A stretch of DNA of 64,000 nt. Source: Congeria kusceri (Eukaryota; Mollusca; Bivalvia; Myida; Dreissenidae). The stretch is taken from contig JAPFQT010000040.1 of the NCBI GenBank assembly GCA_027627225.1, forward strand, positions 1,278,501 to 1,342,500. The letters are read 5' to 3'. The position numbers were made by a program, and so were the translations under genes. The notes under the pieces are model-generated. The model was not told where the DNA came from. It was given only the letters and a program-made list of their open reading frames with translations, and searched no databases. The first letter of the stretch is position 1; each line of letters starts with the position of its first letter. Of this stretch, positions 44,961 to 57,276 are shown one piece after another.

Positions 44961-47900
44961 TAGAATGTTCAACCTAATACCTTACAAGTTACATTATGAT
45001 GTTTTCCAGATCTACGGTTTAATGCTTCAAGAGTACATTACATGATAAAATGGGAACAAAATGAATTAAGGTTAAAAGATGTGGAAATTTGGTAGAACCA
45101 GGATATTTATGCTTATTTATCAGATGTTTATATTAGTCCAAATAATTAGACGTTATCAGTGGATTCTGAGCTATTTTTTGTATAGGCAGAATCCACACTA
45201 CATCTTAACTGTTAAAGCTTATTTCCTGTAGCAAAGCAATCTCACACGAACTTACGATTTTTCGGCGTAGCTGTCTAAGATCACTTTTGACCTCGATTTC
45301 TTGCGATAATTTTATGCAGCGGGAAAACTGAATGCCAATAGAATTGGGCAAATTTTCTAATTTAAGGGAATGCAAACTTACAACAATGGTTTGATGTCTA
45401 CCAACAACTATTGCATATTTTTGGAGGATTAGAATTTACATAATTGTTTGCATAAGCGTTTCAAATAAAGTTATAAACATATCTTCAACATACGCTCCAG
45501 AACTGAACAGAATTATGAACAATTTTACTCAATGTAGGTCATGAACAGAATGTAATATTCATTCACATAATGAAATAATTATTTCGTTTAGCCTACATCA
45601 GCAGCACGCTCTATAAATAGCAATTATACTGATCCTATTGGTTGACCGATATCTGAGAAATATTGGTGCTGTACGTTTCGGAGCCATACGTAAATATTTG
45701 GCGAAGATCGGTATGAAATGGTCTTTTCTAGAGTATTCCACACACTCATCATTCTAAAAATAGCGCGCGGTAAAGGTATGCTAATATACATTCATCAATT
45801 TAGCGTCCGGATAATCATAAACCCGAGAATTTCAATAAATGGGGAATCTATATTTATAAACTTACTGTGCATCTTAATTTATAATTGAATTGCGGTTGCG
45901 TTTTATTAAGAAGTATTTATAATTGCACCTTTCTATCAAATTCTCCAGTAGATGTTATTCAATCTCTAAAAATATTTAACATCTTTCTATAAATAAAATG
46001 TGGTGAACGAAGTCTCGTAATACGTCAAAATATTGTTCAAGTTACTTTTACTTCATTTGCATGAATACACTATTTGCGAAACTAATGATGCGTATAGTAT
46101 ATTAAGCGATTTTTTCACTGCTTTGGGATTGCGTCCAGTACCGCTCAAATTGGTAATTTCCGAACGTGAAAACTTGCAATTGGGAACAATTTAAGAAAGT
46201 AATATAATTAATATATAATTAATAAACATCTTAAACTGGTGTTTTATTGGTTGAATTCGGTATTTTAATGGTGTTTATCTATTCACATACAAGTTAGTTC
46301 ATAATTTACAGCCATAATTACAATTCCTATGTAGTTGGCATTTTGTTACTTCTGATTTGGGATTTTGTTTCTTCCTATTGGGAAAAATAAACCATACTTG
46401 GCATAGGGAATGGGTCCGTTTACCGGACCCTGTTATATAACGAAAAAATCACTGTATATATAACATAACTATGTACACTCGTCTGATATATAATACTTTT
46501 CATTCATTCCCGCAATTTATTTCTGACAATGCTAATTTGTTAAATTTGCCAGACAAATTCAAGTAACAATTATAGTAACGTAAATTACTAGCACTTAAGT
46601 TAGCCATTTTGCGCCGCACGCATGATTGCCCTGCCCCTTTTTCTTATCACCCTGCCCTTTTTTGACCTCACCCCGCCCCTTCTAAAGTCTATATGTAACA
46701 CTATTTCATTTATCACAGGTGAAAAAATGGAAAGAATGATCTGTTTATTCGACGTACAGAAATTAATAATGTTTGAGTTTATCTCAAATTAATATTTTGT
46801 CCGATAAGTTTTCTAATGGTGTCCGAAAAGTCTACAATCCGAGAAGTCTCCTTAGTGGGGACCAAAAAAGCTAGGGTCTGAGAAGTCATGTACCTGATCA
46901 TCTAGTCCCTCTTGTTTCGGGTAAAAAATGACATCTCAATATTAATTTCAACGCCGATTGTCTTTATTAACTACATTTCTTGTTCTGGTTAAGCTTCAAA
47001 ATATCAACAGTATCATGCATATAATGATGTTATTAATCCATATTGTAGAAGAAAACAGCACATAAATCAAGCAATTATCAACAAAACATCGTAATGTTAT
47101 CAAATAAACTACACTCGCCTTTAGGGGTTGTGGAAGTGGTCAAACCGATTTCGGTTTTAAACGAAATCTATTAATAGCGGACACAGCTTTTTACTGATCA
47201 CATGGTAAAATATTTTGTCCAAAGATTTCATTCTATAGCCATAAGCGATCCATATTTTGACTGACCAATGAAAAAGCAGTATGCAAGTTTCACATTACTC
47301 AGTGCAATATGGAGGACTTTACATAGAATTTGAACAGTGCATTTGTTTAAGGATAAGGATTAAGTGTTAAAGTAAGTTTTATGGTGACTTTTTGGCATGC
47401 AATTGGTAAATTAATGTTTATACGTAATGTTAAATCATTGTTAAATGAACAACAAGTTATTAATTATGATAACAAGTGATAAAATATGAAATTGCAGCTA
47501 GAAAAGCTTCCGACATGAATTCATGTCGGATTGATGCCACAGGAAAATAGCACTTACCGATATGAGGTCGGTGTATACCGACCTCAGATATATATAGGAG
47601 GAATGATTATTTATGGACAATTTAAGTGGTGAATTCATTCATTTTATGTCAAATACTATTACTATAACTGAAAAGAAAACGTACTATTGTGGCAAATTTC
47701 GGGAGTTGTGTGCTGCAACAAAGTATGACCTCATACATTTAATCATAATCAACCTGATTAAGATTAATCACTCTTTGTAAAATGTACGATGTGGTCAATG
47801 CACGAATCTCACTACACAAAGGGAGACCAGTCAGTTGTTTATACTATACATACATGTCTGTGACAGATGAGTTACGTCCCTTGTGTTGATTCCAGCATTG

Positions 47901-48143
47901 CAGAGCGTTTCTTTACTATCGAGTCATCACAGCTCGTACTTTGAAGAATATGCACCAGGTCTAACGTTGCAGAAGTATAATGCTTATGTGAATCAGACAC
48001 ATTCTAGTTATTAGACGAATTTAAATGCAAATTATTGGATCCATGTGAACGTACCACCTTCCTGGAACCGTTAATGTAAACCCCATCAAAGCATCCGTAT
48101 GCGCGCGCATCTAGTCTGGCAATGCCTAGAACAAATACTTGTA
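44961..48143. other. Long stretch without genes; isolated hairpins
   Basis: Mostly AT-rich and unassigned. A 7-bp-stem hairpin GGGTCCG/CGGACCC lies at 46412-46430, and short CCCTGCCCCTTTT-like repeats at 46632-46682. Confidence 0.4.
47509..47586. repeat. Two adjacent perfect palindromes
   Basis: 47509-47530 is a 22-nt perfect palindrome (TCCGACATGA and its complement around AT). 47563-47586 has 10-nt arms TGAGGTCGGT/ACCGACCTCA around GTAT. They lie 32 bases apart. Confidence 0.85.
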
Positions 48144-48148
48144 TTAGC

Positions 48149-48515
48149 CAGGGACGTAGCTTCCTTTAGGCACTATAGGCACGTGCCTATACCCATACAT
48201 TTTCTCCAGAGATGAAAAATTTAGATATGCCAAAAATGCAATAAAAACAAGAGAGGTGGATGGGGGTGAGGGGATCTTTCTTAGCTGTGTTGATACTTCA
48301 TTGTTTAACGAGTCGATTACGTCAATATGAAATAAATTTCATGAACCACACGCTTTATTTTATAATTATTGTGTACATTCTGGGTTTAGCTAAAGTTAGT
48401 TGTTTGTAGCCACATACGAGTATAAACAATCCTGGCCCAAATTATCGCTTACAGCGTCAATTTGTAGATTCCGCCTATTGTGCCTATACATTTTTTAACC
48501 CAAGCTACGCCCCTG
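48149..48515. mobile_element. MITE with CAGGG(A/G)CGTAGCTT ends
   Basis: Left CAGGGACGTAGCTT, right complement CAGGGGCGTAGCTT, 13 of 14 match. A direct TTAGC flanks both sides (48144-48148, 48516-48520). The subterminal ATAGGCAC segment also appears on both sides. The CAGGGGCGTAGC terminus is familiar from hAT-like MITEs in other animals; the 5-bp duplication is short for hAT. Confidence 0.65.
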
Positions 48516-48655
48516 TTAGCTATACAAATTCAGAGTGCTTATTGCAGATTTCTAAACATTGTACTGAAACTTGAACAATGAAGAACATCTTTAAATAGCA
48601 TATCTTCATGATTACGATTACAAATTCACATTTGCAAGGAACAACAAATATGTAT

Positions 48656-48785
48656 TGATCTCCCCTGTTACGATTTATCACCCCTGTGATTTTTTATCTC
48701 CCAAGTTATGGTAGATCTCCCCTGTTACGTTTGATTTCTCCTGCTGTGATTTATCTCCTCTTCTATGATTCATTTTCCTTCTAAT
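48656..48785. repeat. Degenerate ~20-bp minisatellite
   Basis: About six imperfect units of ATCTCCCCTGTTACGATTT type. Confidence 0.6.
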
Positions 48786-49641
48786 AATATAATTTATCCG
48801 GTCACTTTTTGTTGTATCCATGTTTTGCATCTGTTTACTTCCAAACCGTAGACAGAAAAGTATTTAAACATGCAAGCCACTTTGGGTGACATATTGAAGA
48901 CTAGTCTGGCTTATTTGAGTTTTTGTGTGTGCAGATTTGTGTTACTTACGGAAAAAGAGTACATTATATTACCAGAAGTGTGAGATCTAGAACATTTATT
49001 TTTGACAGAACACAATATAGGAATGTGTGAAAGTTTTGATGCCAGGTACAAGGTACTGTACTAGGTACAGTGTAATGTGTCCTTTCGATATCGCATTAAA
49101 CGAATCCCAAGATGTATTAAAATGTGGTTGCAAATAGATATTTTGGCTAAATTAAGGCAATTAAAAATTAACTGAATTTGTTTGTATGAACACGAACCAG
49201 TCTAGTCAATTTTAACTACCCATATATTATAGAAAAATTAATTTTATTGATTTTGCATTATACACTAACCCACACCAAATAGATTTCACGTACAGTTTTG
49301 ATATTTTGTTGCTCCGTGAGCTCCATAGAAATATCAATAGGTAATGTGTATTAAATGGCGGCCCCCCAAAAACGTGGTCCTGATTTGATATTAAATATAG
49401 GTCAGCTGTTGTATGTCTAAAAAATAATTTTAGTGTATATAGTTATTAAACATTCCGAAAAAAAGAATAATAAGTGGATAAATAAGGTGTTTGTATTTTA
49501 AATGTTCTTCATTAAGCTTTTATTTAACAGATACAAATACTCTGATATCAACATGTTTGCGGTTATGCTGCTTTTATTATCTTGTCAACAAACCAACATC
49601 ATTAAATAGGATATAATAATTGTGTAATAAGGTATTACATA

Positions 49642-49987
49642 TTAAAGCAGCAGTCCAGAAATATGTTAATAAAATAAAACTTTGCAGAAATCGTCTTTAT
49701 GGACAACTTTATCGATCAAAATACAAAAAAAACGCATTGAAATCGGTAAAATAATAACGTTTTGGTAACTTTTTATCTGCATACAATAGCTGTTGATGCC
49801 TTTGGAGTAAATCATCATGTACATCGGTAGTCAGTGTATACTCCGTTCGTACCAAGCGTTTTCGAACATAGACATTATAAAATGCCTTTCGTAAATAAGA
49901 AACAGTTTTCAGTCGAATAACCGTCATTACAGTTTATTAGAATTAATGTCAATTTAAACTGTATTGAATTATATTCTATGGCTTTAA
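49642..49987. mobile_element. TTAA-flanked MITE, copy 2, reversed
   Basis: Left TTAAAGCAGCAGTCCAGAAA; right complement TTAAAGCCATAGAATATA, which matches the left end of copy 1 after an internal loss of GGCAGTC. The interior matches copy 1 in reverse but is longer. Confidence 0.6.
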
Positions 49988-51474
49988 AAAAGTTGTAATA
50001 CCAAAATACGATATAAAGCCTCGTCATATTGTTTTCTTCATATTTTAAATTCATTAATACAATGTAAGTGAAACGTCGACACAAATAATGTTAAATATCC
50101 TACGCTAATCGGTTACCGTTTGACTGAATAGCAAAATGAGCTCCTTTGTACGGAAAGAGTCCCAAATTTACGTTGGAAAGACTGTTGCGAAAATAAACAT
50201 AATAATTTGAAGATATTGATATAAAAACATGCACATGGATATCTGTTTTTATTTTAAACTTTTTTTTTTTAAATTTAAATGATTATTATATAGCCTGTAC
50301 ATCATTGCATGTTCCTTTTGGTTCATAGAAAGCCCTTTCCGCTCTTTAGTGTTGTTGTTGTTGTTGTTGTCCAAATCAAGTACACCACAATGGCGGATAT
50401 TTTGATAGGCAAGGTTGAAGAAAAAAAGAATTTGACGTAACAACTGACTTAAAGGTAATAAATGTCATTTATAACAGTTTCTTACAAATAAAACGTTGAA
50501 AATTAACAAAACACATTCCGTTCCATCAATGCTAATTATGTGTCAATGTCGAAAACTTGAAATGACTGTGTGCCATTTTCTGTCACATGTTGATGATGTG
50601 CCACTTGTGTGATGAATACCGGTATGTATCCCAATTCATTTTGGCGACAATCACATTTGGCAGCTTTTTGAGATGACTGTAGTTTTCTGTAAAACCTTAC
50701 CAACAGAGATCCATTTATTGTAGCGATGCCAAAGCAGCAAGAGTAGTGTCCCTTGGAGGAAGCTCATGAATATTAATTAGTGGCAAAAAGCGGCCCAACG
50801 CTGGGACCATTTTATTTCGGTCTTACACTCATATAAAACGTAAATTTCTGGAACCAATCTACTTTGCATATAGTAATAAGATGATGAAATCCCGGGAAAA
50901 CCATAAAACAATCCACATGAGTATTATTATTAGATACGAAAATTCCGCTGAAAAAGTATAAAATCCAATATTTCTTTAAAAAATGAGGATTTCGCTGGAT
51001 TTCAGGCTACATATTTAAAAATGAATTTGTTTTTTATTAAATGCTACCTTTCTTTTGAAGAATTTAACAGCAAAGTTATTGGTTATGGGTCTTTTCCAAA
51101 CCCATGTTAAACTGAACGCAATTCCAAGATGGCGGCGGTGTGTACGAATAACAATACGGAAGAAATATCAATATTTGAGATATATTTGATGTCGACACAC
51201 TAGTAGGGATATATTGCATGTATTAAGATGGATCCTATATGTTAAACAAGGGCATATTAATTGTTTAATTATTAGAATTATACAACCAATTACGTCCAAA
51301 CAATTCGTACCCAGTCGGTTCGTGCATCTGTCAGTCTGGTATTTCAATTAAATTTAAACTGGATATTCACGAGCAATCGCTATAAATTTTCCAAGTGCTG
51401 AAATATACACCGTTTTACACACATCTTTAGAGTATGGTTAAGAACTAAATTGGGGCACAATAATTGTTAATTAT
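49988..51474. other. Unassigned stretch with two ATGGCGG start-like sites
   Basis: A (GTT)n microsatellite lies at 50351-50370. ACAATGGCGGATATT at 50390 and CCAAGATGGCGGCGG at 51124 are good start contexts with only 16-27 open codons after them. No exon structure is evident. Confidence 0.4.
51126..51136 (+). promoter_or_regulatory. YY1-type site overlapping an ATG
   Basis: AAGATGGCGGC matches the YY1 consensus exactly. In animal genomes this motif often marks the start of transcription and translation. The frame continues MAAVCTNNNTEEISIF to a stop, with no clear donor. Confidence 0.35.
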
Positions 51475-51512
51475 TATTATTAATTTAATAATTAATTATT
51501 AAATTAATAATA
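51475..51512. repeat. 38-bp perfect AT palindrome
   Basis: Only A and T, centre between 51493 and 51494, no mismatch (…TTAATAATT then AATTATTAA…). Confidence 0.9.
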
Positions 51513-51859
51513 TTAATAAAATAAATAAATACTAATTAGTAATTACTAGCAGACACTTGTCAATTTGATATTGTAAGTATATGTCTTTCTGATTTGATAT
51601 ATGCATTAAAAACAAAGTTGCATAAAACATGTGTTACAGTTTCAAACGAATAAGTAACATGTTGACTATATATCATCTTTTTATTTAAAAATCATTGCGG
51701 CAAAACAAGTCACATAAAGAACAGCTGATTTTGATAAAACCATCAATAAAATGTAATGCAAGAAACATGAACAATCATACCAACTAGTTTTTAAAATTAG
51801 GCTGCACACATGGACATTATGTATTCAGCCTAATAATAAAAACTCAAAGTTGGTGTTAC

Positions 51860-52400
51860 TGTTTATGTTGTTTTTGCATTACATTTATTGCACCTTGACG
51901 GATGATGTACAAAAATTGTCATAACAACACTTCTATGTGAGATAAATTAAATTTTATTTCAGTTTTGTAATCAGGAAACATGCACCTTTACAAAATTACA
52001 TTTTGGCTAAGTGTTTTATCTTAATAATGAAAAAAATGAGAGTAGTCTTCATTTTTCATGTATTTTCCCAATTTGTGTCTTATTGCAGCCTTATGGGTGG
52101 TGTACAAAAATAGTCATAACAACACTTCTAAGTGAGATAATTATGATTTTATTTCAGTTTTGTAATCAGAAAACATGCACCATTTATAAAATACATTTCC
52201 CCCCAATAGCTTTTAGCTTTATAAACACAAATTCATAGTTGGGCTGACTTTTCATGTTTTTTTCTTGTATAACGTTTTATTGCACTTTGACGGGTGCTGT
52301 ACAAAAATTGTCATAACTTCACTTCCAAGTAAGATATTTTCATGCTCATTTCAGTTTTGTAATCAGAAAATGTATCTTCTAGGAAATATATTGGGATTCA
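51860..52400 (+). repeat. Tandem ~190-bp units
   Basis: Three units with TTATTGCACCTTGACGGATG, TGTACAAAAATTGTCATAAC and TTTCAGTTTTGTAATCAG. No head or tail of the known type was found, so its class is open. Confidence 0.7.
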
Positions 52401-52512
52401 TGATCAAAACATCCCCAAAAAATCATGTAGCCATGCTATTTATTGTCTGGTTTACAGTGACTGGGAAACCCAAATTGAGACAAATCGCAAAGAAATGTTC
52501 ACCAATGCAATT

Positions 52513-52881
52513 TTACGTCGCACCGAACTTTTTGAGTACAAATCGAAAAACGCTTCTACAATACACAATGCTCTGTGTGGTTTGCATCGAAAAACGCTTC
52601 TGCAATACACAATGCTCTGTGTGGTTTGCAGTTATGACACTAGATTTGAGATTTGATCCATCAAATAATTTGGTTGATTCAACATTTAATATCAACAGAC
52701 ACTCATTACACCTTGAAGTGGAAGCGCAAGCGTCTCTACGTTGTGTATTTTTCTTGATTAAAAGTAATAGACCTTCGCAAAATAGAATTGCTGTAAATCC
52801 CATAAAAACAGAGAAAATCCCATATATTTTTTTAAAACGCTTATAGATTTTTGTGGAGATGGGAGATTTTCTCATATGCAA
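52513..52881 (-). CDS. Open frame with N-terminal membrane anchor, unidentified
   Basis: 122 codons on the minus strand. The N-terminus is basic (MRKSPISTKIYKRFKK), followed by a hydrophobic stretch (GIFSVFMGFTAILFCEGLLL) and then a hydrophilic cysteine-containing part. This layout fits a type II membrane protein. A 44-base direct repeat at 52542-52585/52586-52629 duplicates residues near the C-terminus and shifts between copies. The opposite strand has a 193-codon frame that runs into the tandem repeat and is less convincing. Could be a chance frame; low confidence. Confidence 0.22.
   Translation of the reverse strand: MHMRKSPISTKIYKRFKKIYGIFSVFMGFTAILFCEGLLLLIKKNTQRRDACASTSRCNECLLILNVESTKLFDGSNLKSSVITANHTEHCVLQKRFSMQTTQSIVYCRSVFRFVLKKFGAT
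52542..52629. repeat. 44-bp direct duplication
   Basis: ATCGAAAAACGCTTCT and the next 28 bases are repeated at once with one difference (A/G). Recent local duplication. Confidence 0.92.
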
Positions 52882-53761
52882 AAATTCTTTCTTAGTTACT
52901 GGGTTGATTTGTTATCATGTAATGTCAACTGACATGTTTGCGTTATAATCCTATTTTTGTTTACAATGTTATGTTAGAGTTAGCATGATGTCATAAACTT
53001 AGGCGGTATTCATAGTCTATTTAAAACTGAAAAATGGGTAGGAAATCGCCATTGATTCCTGCTTTAGGCTTTCGCATATCACGTGATTGTCAGCTGACCC
53101 ACTATTATTTGATTAGGCACATTTTCACATATTTTCACATTTAAAGTCTTGATGACACTAAGGTCTGATAAAACAGTAAAAAACATTATTATATGACCTA
53201 TCTGTGTTCCGATGGAGTCGCTGTACTAACGATTTGTTGAATAACCAAAATGGACAAATAACACTTACAACCTTAAATTAAATGAATATAAGGTGTACAA
53301 ATATCTTCCACATACAACCAACAAATAAACAATTGTTTCATTTGGAATCGTGCAAAACAACAAACCACACAACACTGTCTATAAGTTAAATTTGACAACT
53401 TGCACAACAGAGTCGCGGTAATCAGTAACAAGGGAAGCAATCCTTTCAAATTTTGAAAAATAAAGTGTGCAATATAACCTTTATTACTGGAAAGAAAATA
53501 ACTTGTGTACAAAACCCACGGGGATCTATGCCTACTACTTTGGCACAGACGAGAGAGTAAAAAACAATATCTTATTGAATTATTAAATAAAATCAGTTGA
53601 GACTCTTAGCAGAAATGCTTTATATCAGCAAGTTTTTACAGAACAAATTGTACTTAGCAATATGCTATGCATTTTCAGATAGTTTTTATGATTAGAAACC
53701 GAGACAGGAAAAACAGGGTGGTTTTGATTACAATAATTGTCCTCTAGATGACGTTTATCGA

Positions 53762-54104
53762 TTAGGCGTAAAAAAAATATGTTTGTTTCAGGTAACCCGA
53801 CCGACCCTAAAAAATGCCCCGACCCTAGAACATTTTATTGGGTTTGTCAGAATGATTTTCTTTTATTTAACTTTTTCAATAATTAAATGTGTTTTGAATA
53901 AATAAATGTTTTGGTTTGATAGTATCCACTTATAAACATTGTTTTAGGATATTATTGATATGTTTTGAATATTTATTCAGTTTTAGAATCTTCAAGTAGA
54001 CCATTTACCAAAAATAAATTAATAATAATAATAAAAATCCGACCTACCTACCGTAATTTTTTTGGGCATGCTGCCTGAAACAAACATTTTTTTTTTACGC
54101 CTTA
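53762..54104. mobile_element. MITE with GGCGTAAAAAAA ends
   Basis: Left TAGGCGTAAAAAAAATATGT then TTGTTTCAGGTA; right complement TAAGGCGTAAAAAAAAAATG then TTTGTTTCAGGCAGC. Inner CCGACCGACC and GGTAGGTAGGTCGG extend the symmetry. Ends lie at TTA/TAA. Confidence 0.65.
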
Positions 54105-54982
54105 CTGCGACACCGTCCGTACCGCGACTCCACCCAATTAGAGTATATAAATAGACATTCTCCGATTGGTCCAGACAGCTATCGGCGAGCAAAAATAAAT
54201 GTCATATTCACTGTCCTAAACTGATGTTCAGTGGGCTAAAAGTAGAATTAAGCTCATATGAAATGACCTAAAATAGTATTTCCTGAAAATGAGCAAGTTC
54301 AATCTTGGTTCCTAGCACACAGTTTAAAACGTGTTAGATCTGCACAAAATTCTCGAAAACCTATGAACATTTCCTTTTCAGTGCCATAATGTCAAGATTA
54401 ATTTTGTTTGTTTTCTTTTGAACTGAAAGGACACTTCAATTTCATTATATGTTTCGTTTATGACTTAATTACTTGACCATAGGTGTATGCATACTGCATT
54501 ATTATGAATAATTTTCGGGTAATGCGACTTATTTGATTAAATACATGATTTTTCATTCATTGTTTACGTTCATCATAATAGATCATCTACCTCGCTTCAT
54601 AGTCAATAATTGTATAATTTTTAACAATTTTCAGAAACATTTAATGCCCTGTTTGTTGTTTAAGAGTTTGCAGTATGTACCAATTTAAAATTAAGTGAAA
54701 ACATTTAAAATAGTTCCGCAAAATATTGACCTTCTGAAGTTCTGTCACGAAAATAGACCTTTGATTCCAAGATGGTGGTTACAATACAGTCGTATTTTGA
54801 CAGTTGATTGCTTCGTAATTAAACCTTGAATTCGGTTAGTTTTTGTGTATCAAACTCATGAATAAAGATTGAAACAGTATGTGATGTTAATTTTTTCTGT
54901 CTATGTTTTTCTATTAATTATTAAAAATAGATAGCTAACTTTCTCAAAAACCCGGACGGTCATAGATATAAAACCCTGAACA

Positions 54983-55055
54983 TGTTTGGGGGGTTGAACC
55001 CAGGTCTACAGCGTGAGAGGCAGACACTTTAAAGAGCGAAAGAGCTAGCCAAACA
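54983..55055 (-). pseudogene. tRNA-like sequence (tRNA-Glu type anticodon arm)
   Basis: 73 nt on the minus strand. The ends TGTTTGG and CCAAACA pair over 7 bp like an acceptor stem. TGGCTAGCTC resembles an A box, GCCTCTCACGC resembles the CTC anticodon loop of tRNA-Glu, and GGTTCAACCC is a near B box. The D stem, part of the anticodon stem and the T stem do not pair well. Most likely a tRNA-derived relic rather than a working tRNA. Confidence 0.35.
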
Positions 55056-55591
55056 GCAAGATTGTTGGAACTGCCTTAAATGCCATTCACTAACCATGTT
55101 TTATATCTGGTGAATACTCGTTTTCAATTACTGGCATGGGTTTTTAAACCTGTGTCTGCATTCAGGTGTGACGCATTTTCTTAGAAGTAACATGCCACAT
55201 ATTTTTATTGCAATTTTTGGAAGAGGAAAGATTCATCTTTAAACTGACAGCAAGCTTGCACAAACTGAAATCTGAAAGTTCGCCGTTTTATAATTGGACC
55301 CTATGGGCATTGGATTTACTGGCATCTAACCTTGAATTTTCATACGAAACGAAAGTGAAAGTAGCCTTTTATAATAAACACGCTAAACAGCGTTAAACAC
55401 GAACTACTGTTATTTTATTTAACAGAAATATATTCTACTATCAGTATTAACTCAATATTGGACTGATTGATGGTATAAATAATGTCATTTCATGAAACAA
55501 CTTTCATACGCGGGATTACTTCATGCGTAAGCACATTTCGCCGTTTGGGGCGACATACATGTAATGCAGTTAAGTACAGAGATTTGGCGGC

Positions 55592-55599
55592 TGACGTCA
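55592..55599 (-). promoter_or_regulatory. CRE with flank shared with 39011
   Basis: Perfect TGACGTCA. Read on the minus strand it sits in TACACAGAGGATGACGTCA, which differs by one base from the flank of the CRE at 39011. Confidence 0.35.
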
Positions 55600-55681
55600 T
55601 CCTCTGTGTATAGAATTTTCTGGGGTAAAAAGAAGCTACGTCCAGGGAGTCACACGGTTCTATAGACTTACATGGCAAGTG

Positions 55682-55940
55682 GACTTCAAAAAGCTGACCT
55701 TTTGAAAACTGCAAGGCCCAGACGTTTAATATTTGAAATGTAACATGGGATAGTGGTCCTCTACAAAGATTGTTCAAATAATGCCCCTGGGGTCAAAAAT
55801 GGCCACGCCTGAGGCATCACGTGGTCTATATTGACTAAAATCGCAAAATGACATTACAAATCAGCTCCTGTGAAACCGCAAGCCCCAGATGTTAATTCTC
55901 AGGTGAGCGCATTTATAGGGCCACATGTGGCCCTTTTCTT
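55682..55940 (-). mobile_element. Reversed HINE-like 5' fragment with head
   Basis: In complement: head AAGAAAAGGGCCACATGTGG and GCGCTCACCTGAG, then one and a half 166-bp units (GACCCCAGGGGCATTATTTG, CAATCTTTGTAGAGGACCAC). It ends without a tail. Confidence 0.75.
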
Positions 55941-56438
55941 TTTTATGTTTCAATCACTTTGATTACAATATTGTTTTCTGACAGTGCAAGAGTGCTACTG
56001 TGTACTCAGGTCTGTCAATATGATACTGTCATACGTCTTTGAATGTGATCAGATTTTGAATAACTCATAATTCACAAAACTTATCAATCATAGTGTTTGT
56101 GTGTGAGGTATGTTTTCGAAGCATTTTATTTAAAAGTAAAAAACAAAATCTGAAAACAGTACTGTATATTAGATTAGAAATCGTTAAATTTACTAAAGTT
56201 GTATTTGAAAATTAGACGCATTCATATTACTCTCTATGCAATGGTGTATGCATTGTTAGCTCTTCTAACTACAAGTAATATAATTACTGTCATTATATTA
56301 TATTTTTTCGGCGCCCCAATATTAAAATTTTGACTTCCCTCCTGATTTTTTTTATTTTATCTTTTAAATATCTATCTTCGTGTAAAATGTTAGAAAGTGT
56401 TTACGTAGATTCGCTGTCATTCACAATGATTAATCCGT
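55941..56438. other. Stretch with no recognised feature
   Basis: AT-rich; no supported gene or repeat. Confidence 0.35.
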
Positions 56439-56696
56439 TTATCTAAAACAATAGCAGTCTATCACGTGGTCCGGCACGCTGGAGGTCGTGTAGCGCCCTC
56501 CAGTGCTACGCTGCAGCACACCTCTGCACAACTTCCACTTGTATGGCAGGACATAGACTAGACTAAAACTCCTTGTTCGGGCCACGCGGAAGCTTGAACT
56601 GTCGTCTGCAGGAATTGTCGCCTGCACATCTGAACTAGTTTTAGGATATGGTTTTGTAGATATTGAATCGCAAGTCTATAACCCGGAGCAAGGGAT

Positions 56697-57173
56697 TCAT
56701 ACTGGTACGCGTGCACCAAGCTTCCTGACGATGTCGGGTGCACGGCCTCTAAAATCGGTAGTTCTGGGGGTTGACTTTGAATTGCGATGAAAGAGATCTA
56801 TTGCTGATAAAGACATATTTCGATCAAAGATTTTGTCTTCCGACCCCGCCAAATAACCATTGAATACACTAGTGCTTATGACAATATGAAAGTTAATTAC
56901 ACAACCTGCAACTCTTAACTTGCGTTCTGTCTTTAATGACACTTCTTTCAGACTTGTATCACTTGCATGCAATATTACGATTTTTGGATGATTTTTCATC
57001 CATACCATGTTCAAAATGCTATGTATGAAATATTCACAAAATGTTGGTCCAGCCCTATGACTATGATAGTTCTTAATCACAAACATAGTCTCATTTTGGA
57101 AATGTAGACAAATATAACGCTTAATTATTACATAGCATGGGTTGAATGTGAAACTGGTGTATGTGCTTAACAT
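56697..57173 (-). CDS. 158-codon open frame, unidentified
   Basis: The longest minus-strand frame outside repeats; it stays open a further 8 codons or more upstream of its ATG. Segments include MFVIKNYHSHRAGPTFCEYF, HPKIVILHASDTSLKEV, NGYLAGSEDKIFDRNMSL and RTTDFRGRAPDIVRKL before the stop. Hydrophobic and charged residues alternate like a folded soluble domain. The local sequence is richer in GC than its surroundings and contains no repeat I recognise. Other frames downstream (56439-56743) are also open, which could mean a frameshifted continuation. It may be a terminal exon; no acceptor was placed with confidence. I cannot assign a family. Confidence 0.4.
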   Translation of the reverse strand: MLSTYTSFTFNPCYVIIKRYICLHFQNETMFVIKNYHSHRAGPTFCEYFIHSILNMVWMKNHPKIVILHASDTSLKEVSLKTERKLRVAGCVINFHIVISTSVFNGYLAGSEDKIFDRNMSLSAIDLFHRNSKSTPRTTDFRGRAPDIVRKLGARVPV

Positions 57174-57276
57174 TTCTATATCTGATACACAAGTGTCGCG
57201 TTCAACCCTCGATACGAGGCCTAATTTTCATTGGCCAATACAATTGGATGTCTGTATTCATGATGATTACTTATTC

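Noticed and set aside
52265..52846. 193-codon plus-strand frame
   Set aside because: It starts in the 190-bp tandem repeat and crosses a 44-base duplication; composition is not protein-like.
55208..55396. 62-codon plus-strand frame (begins MQFLEEERFIFKL)
   Set aside because: Plausible composition but no splice sites, start context or homologous copy to support it.
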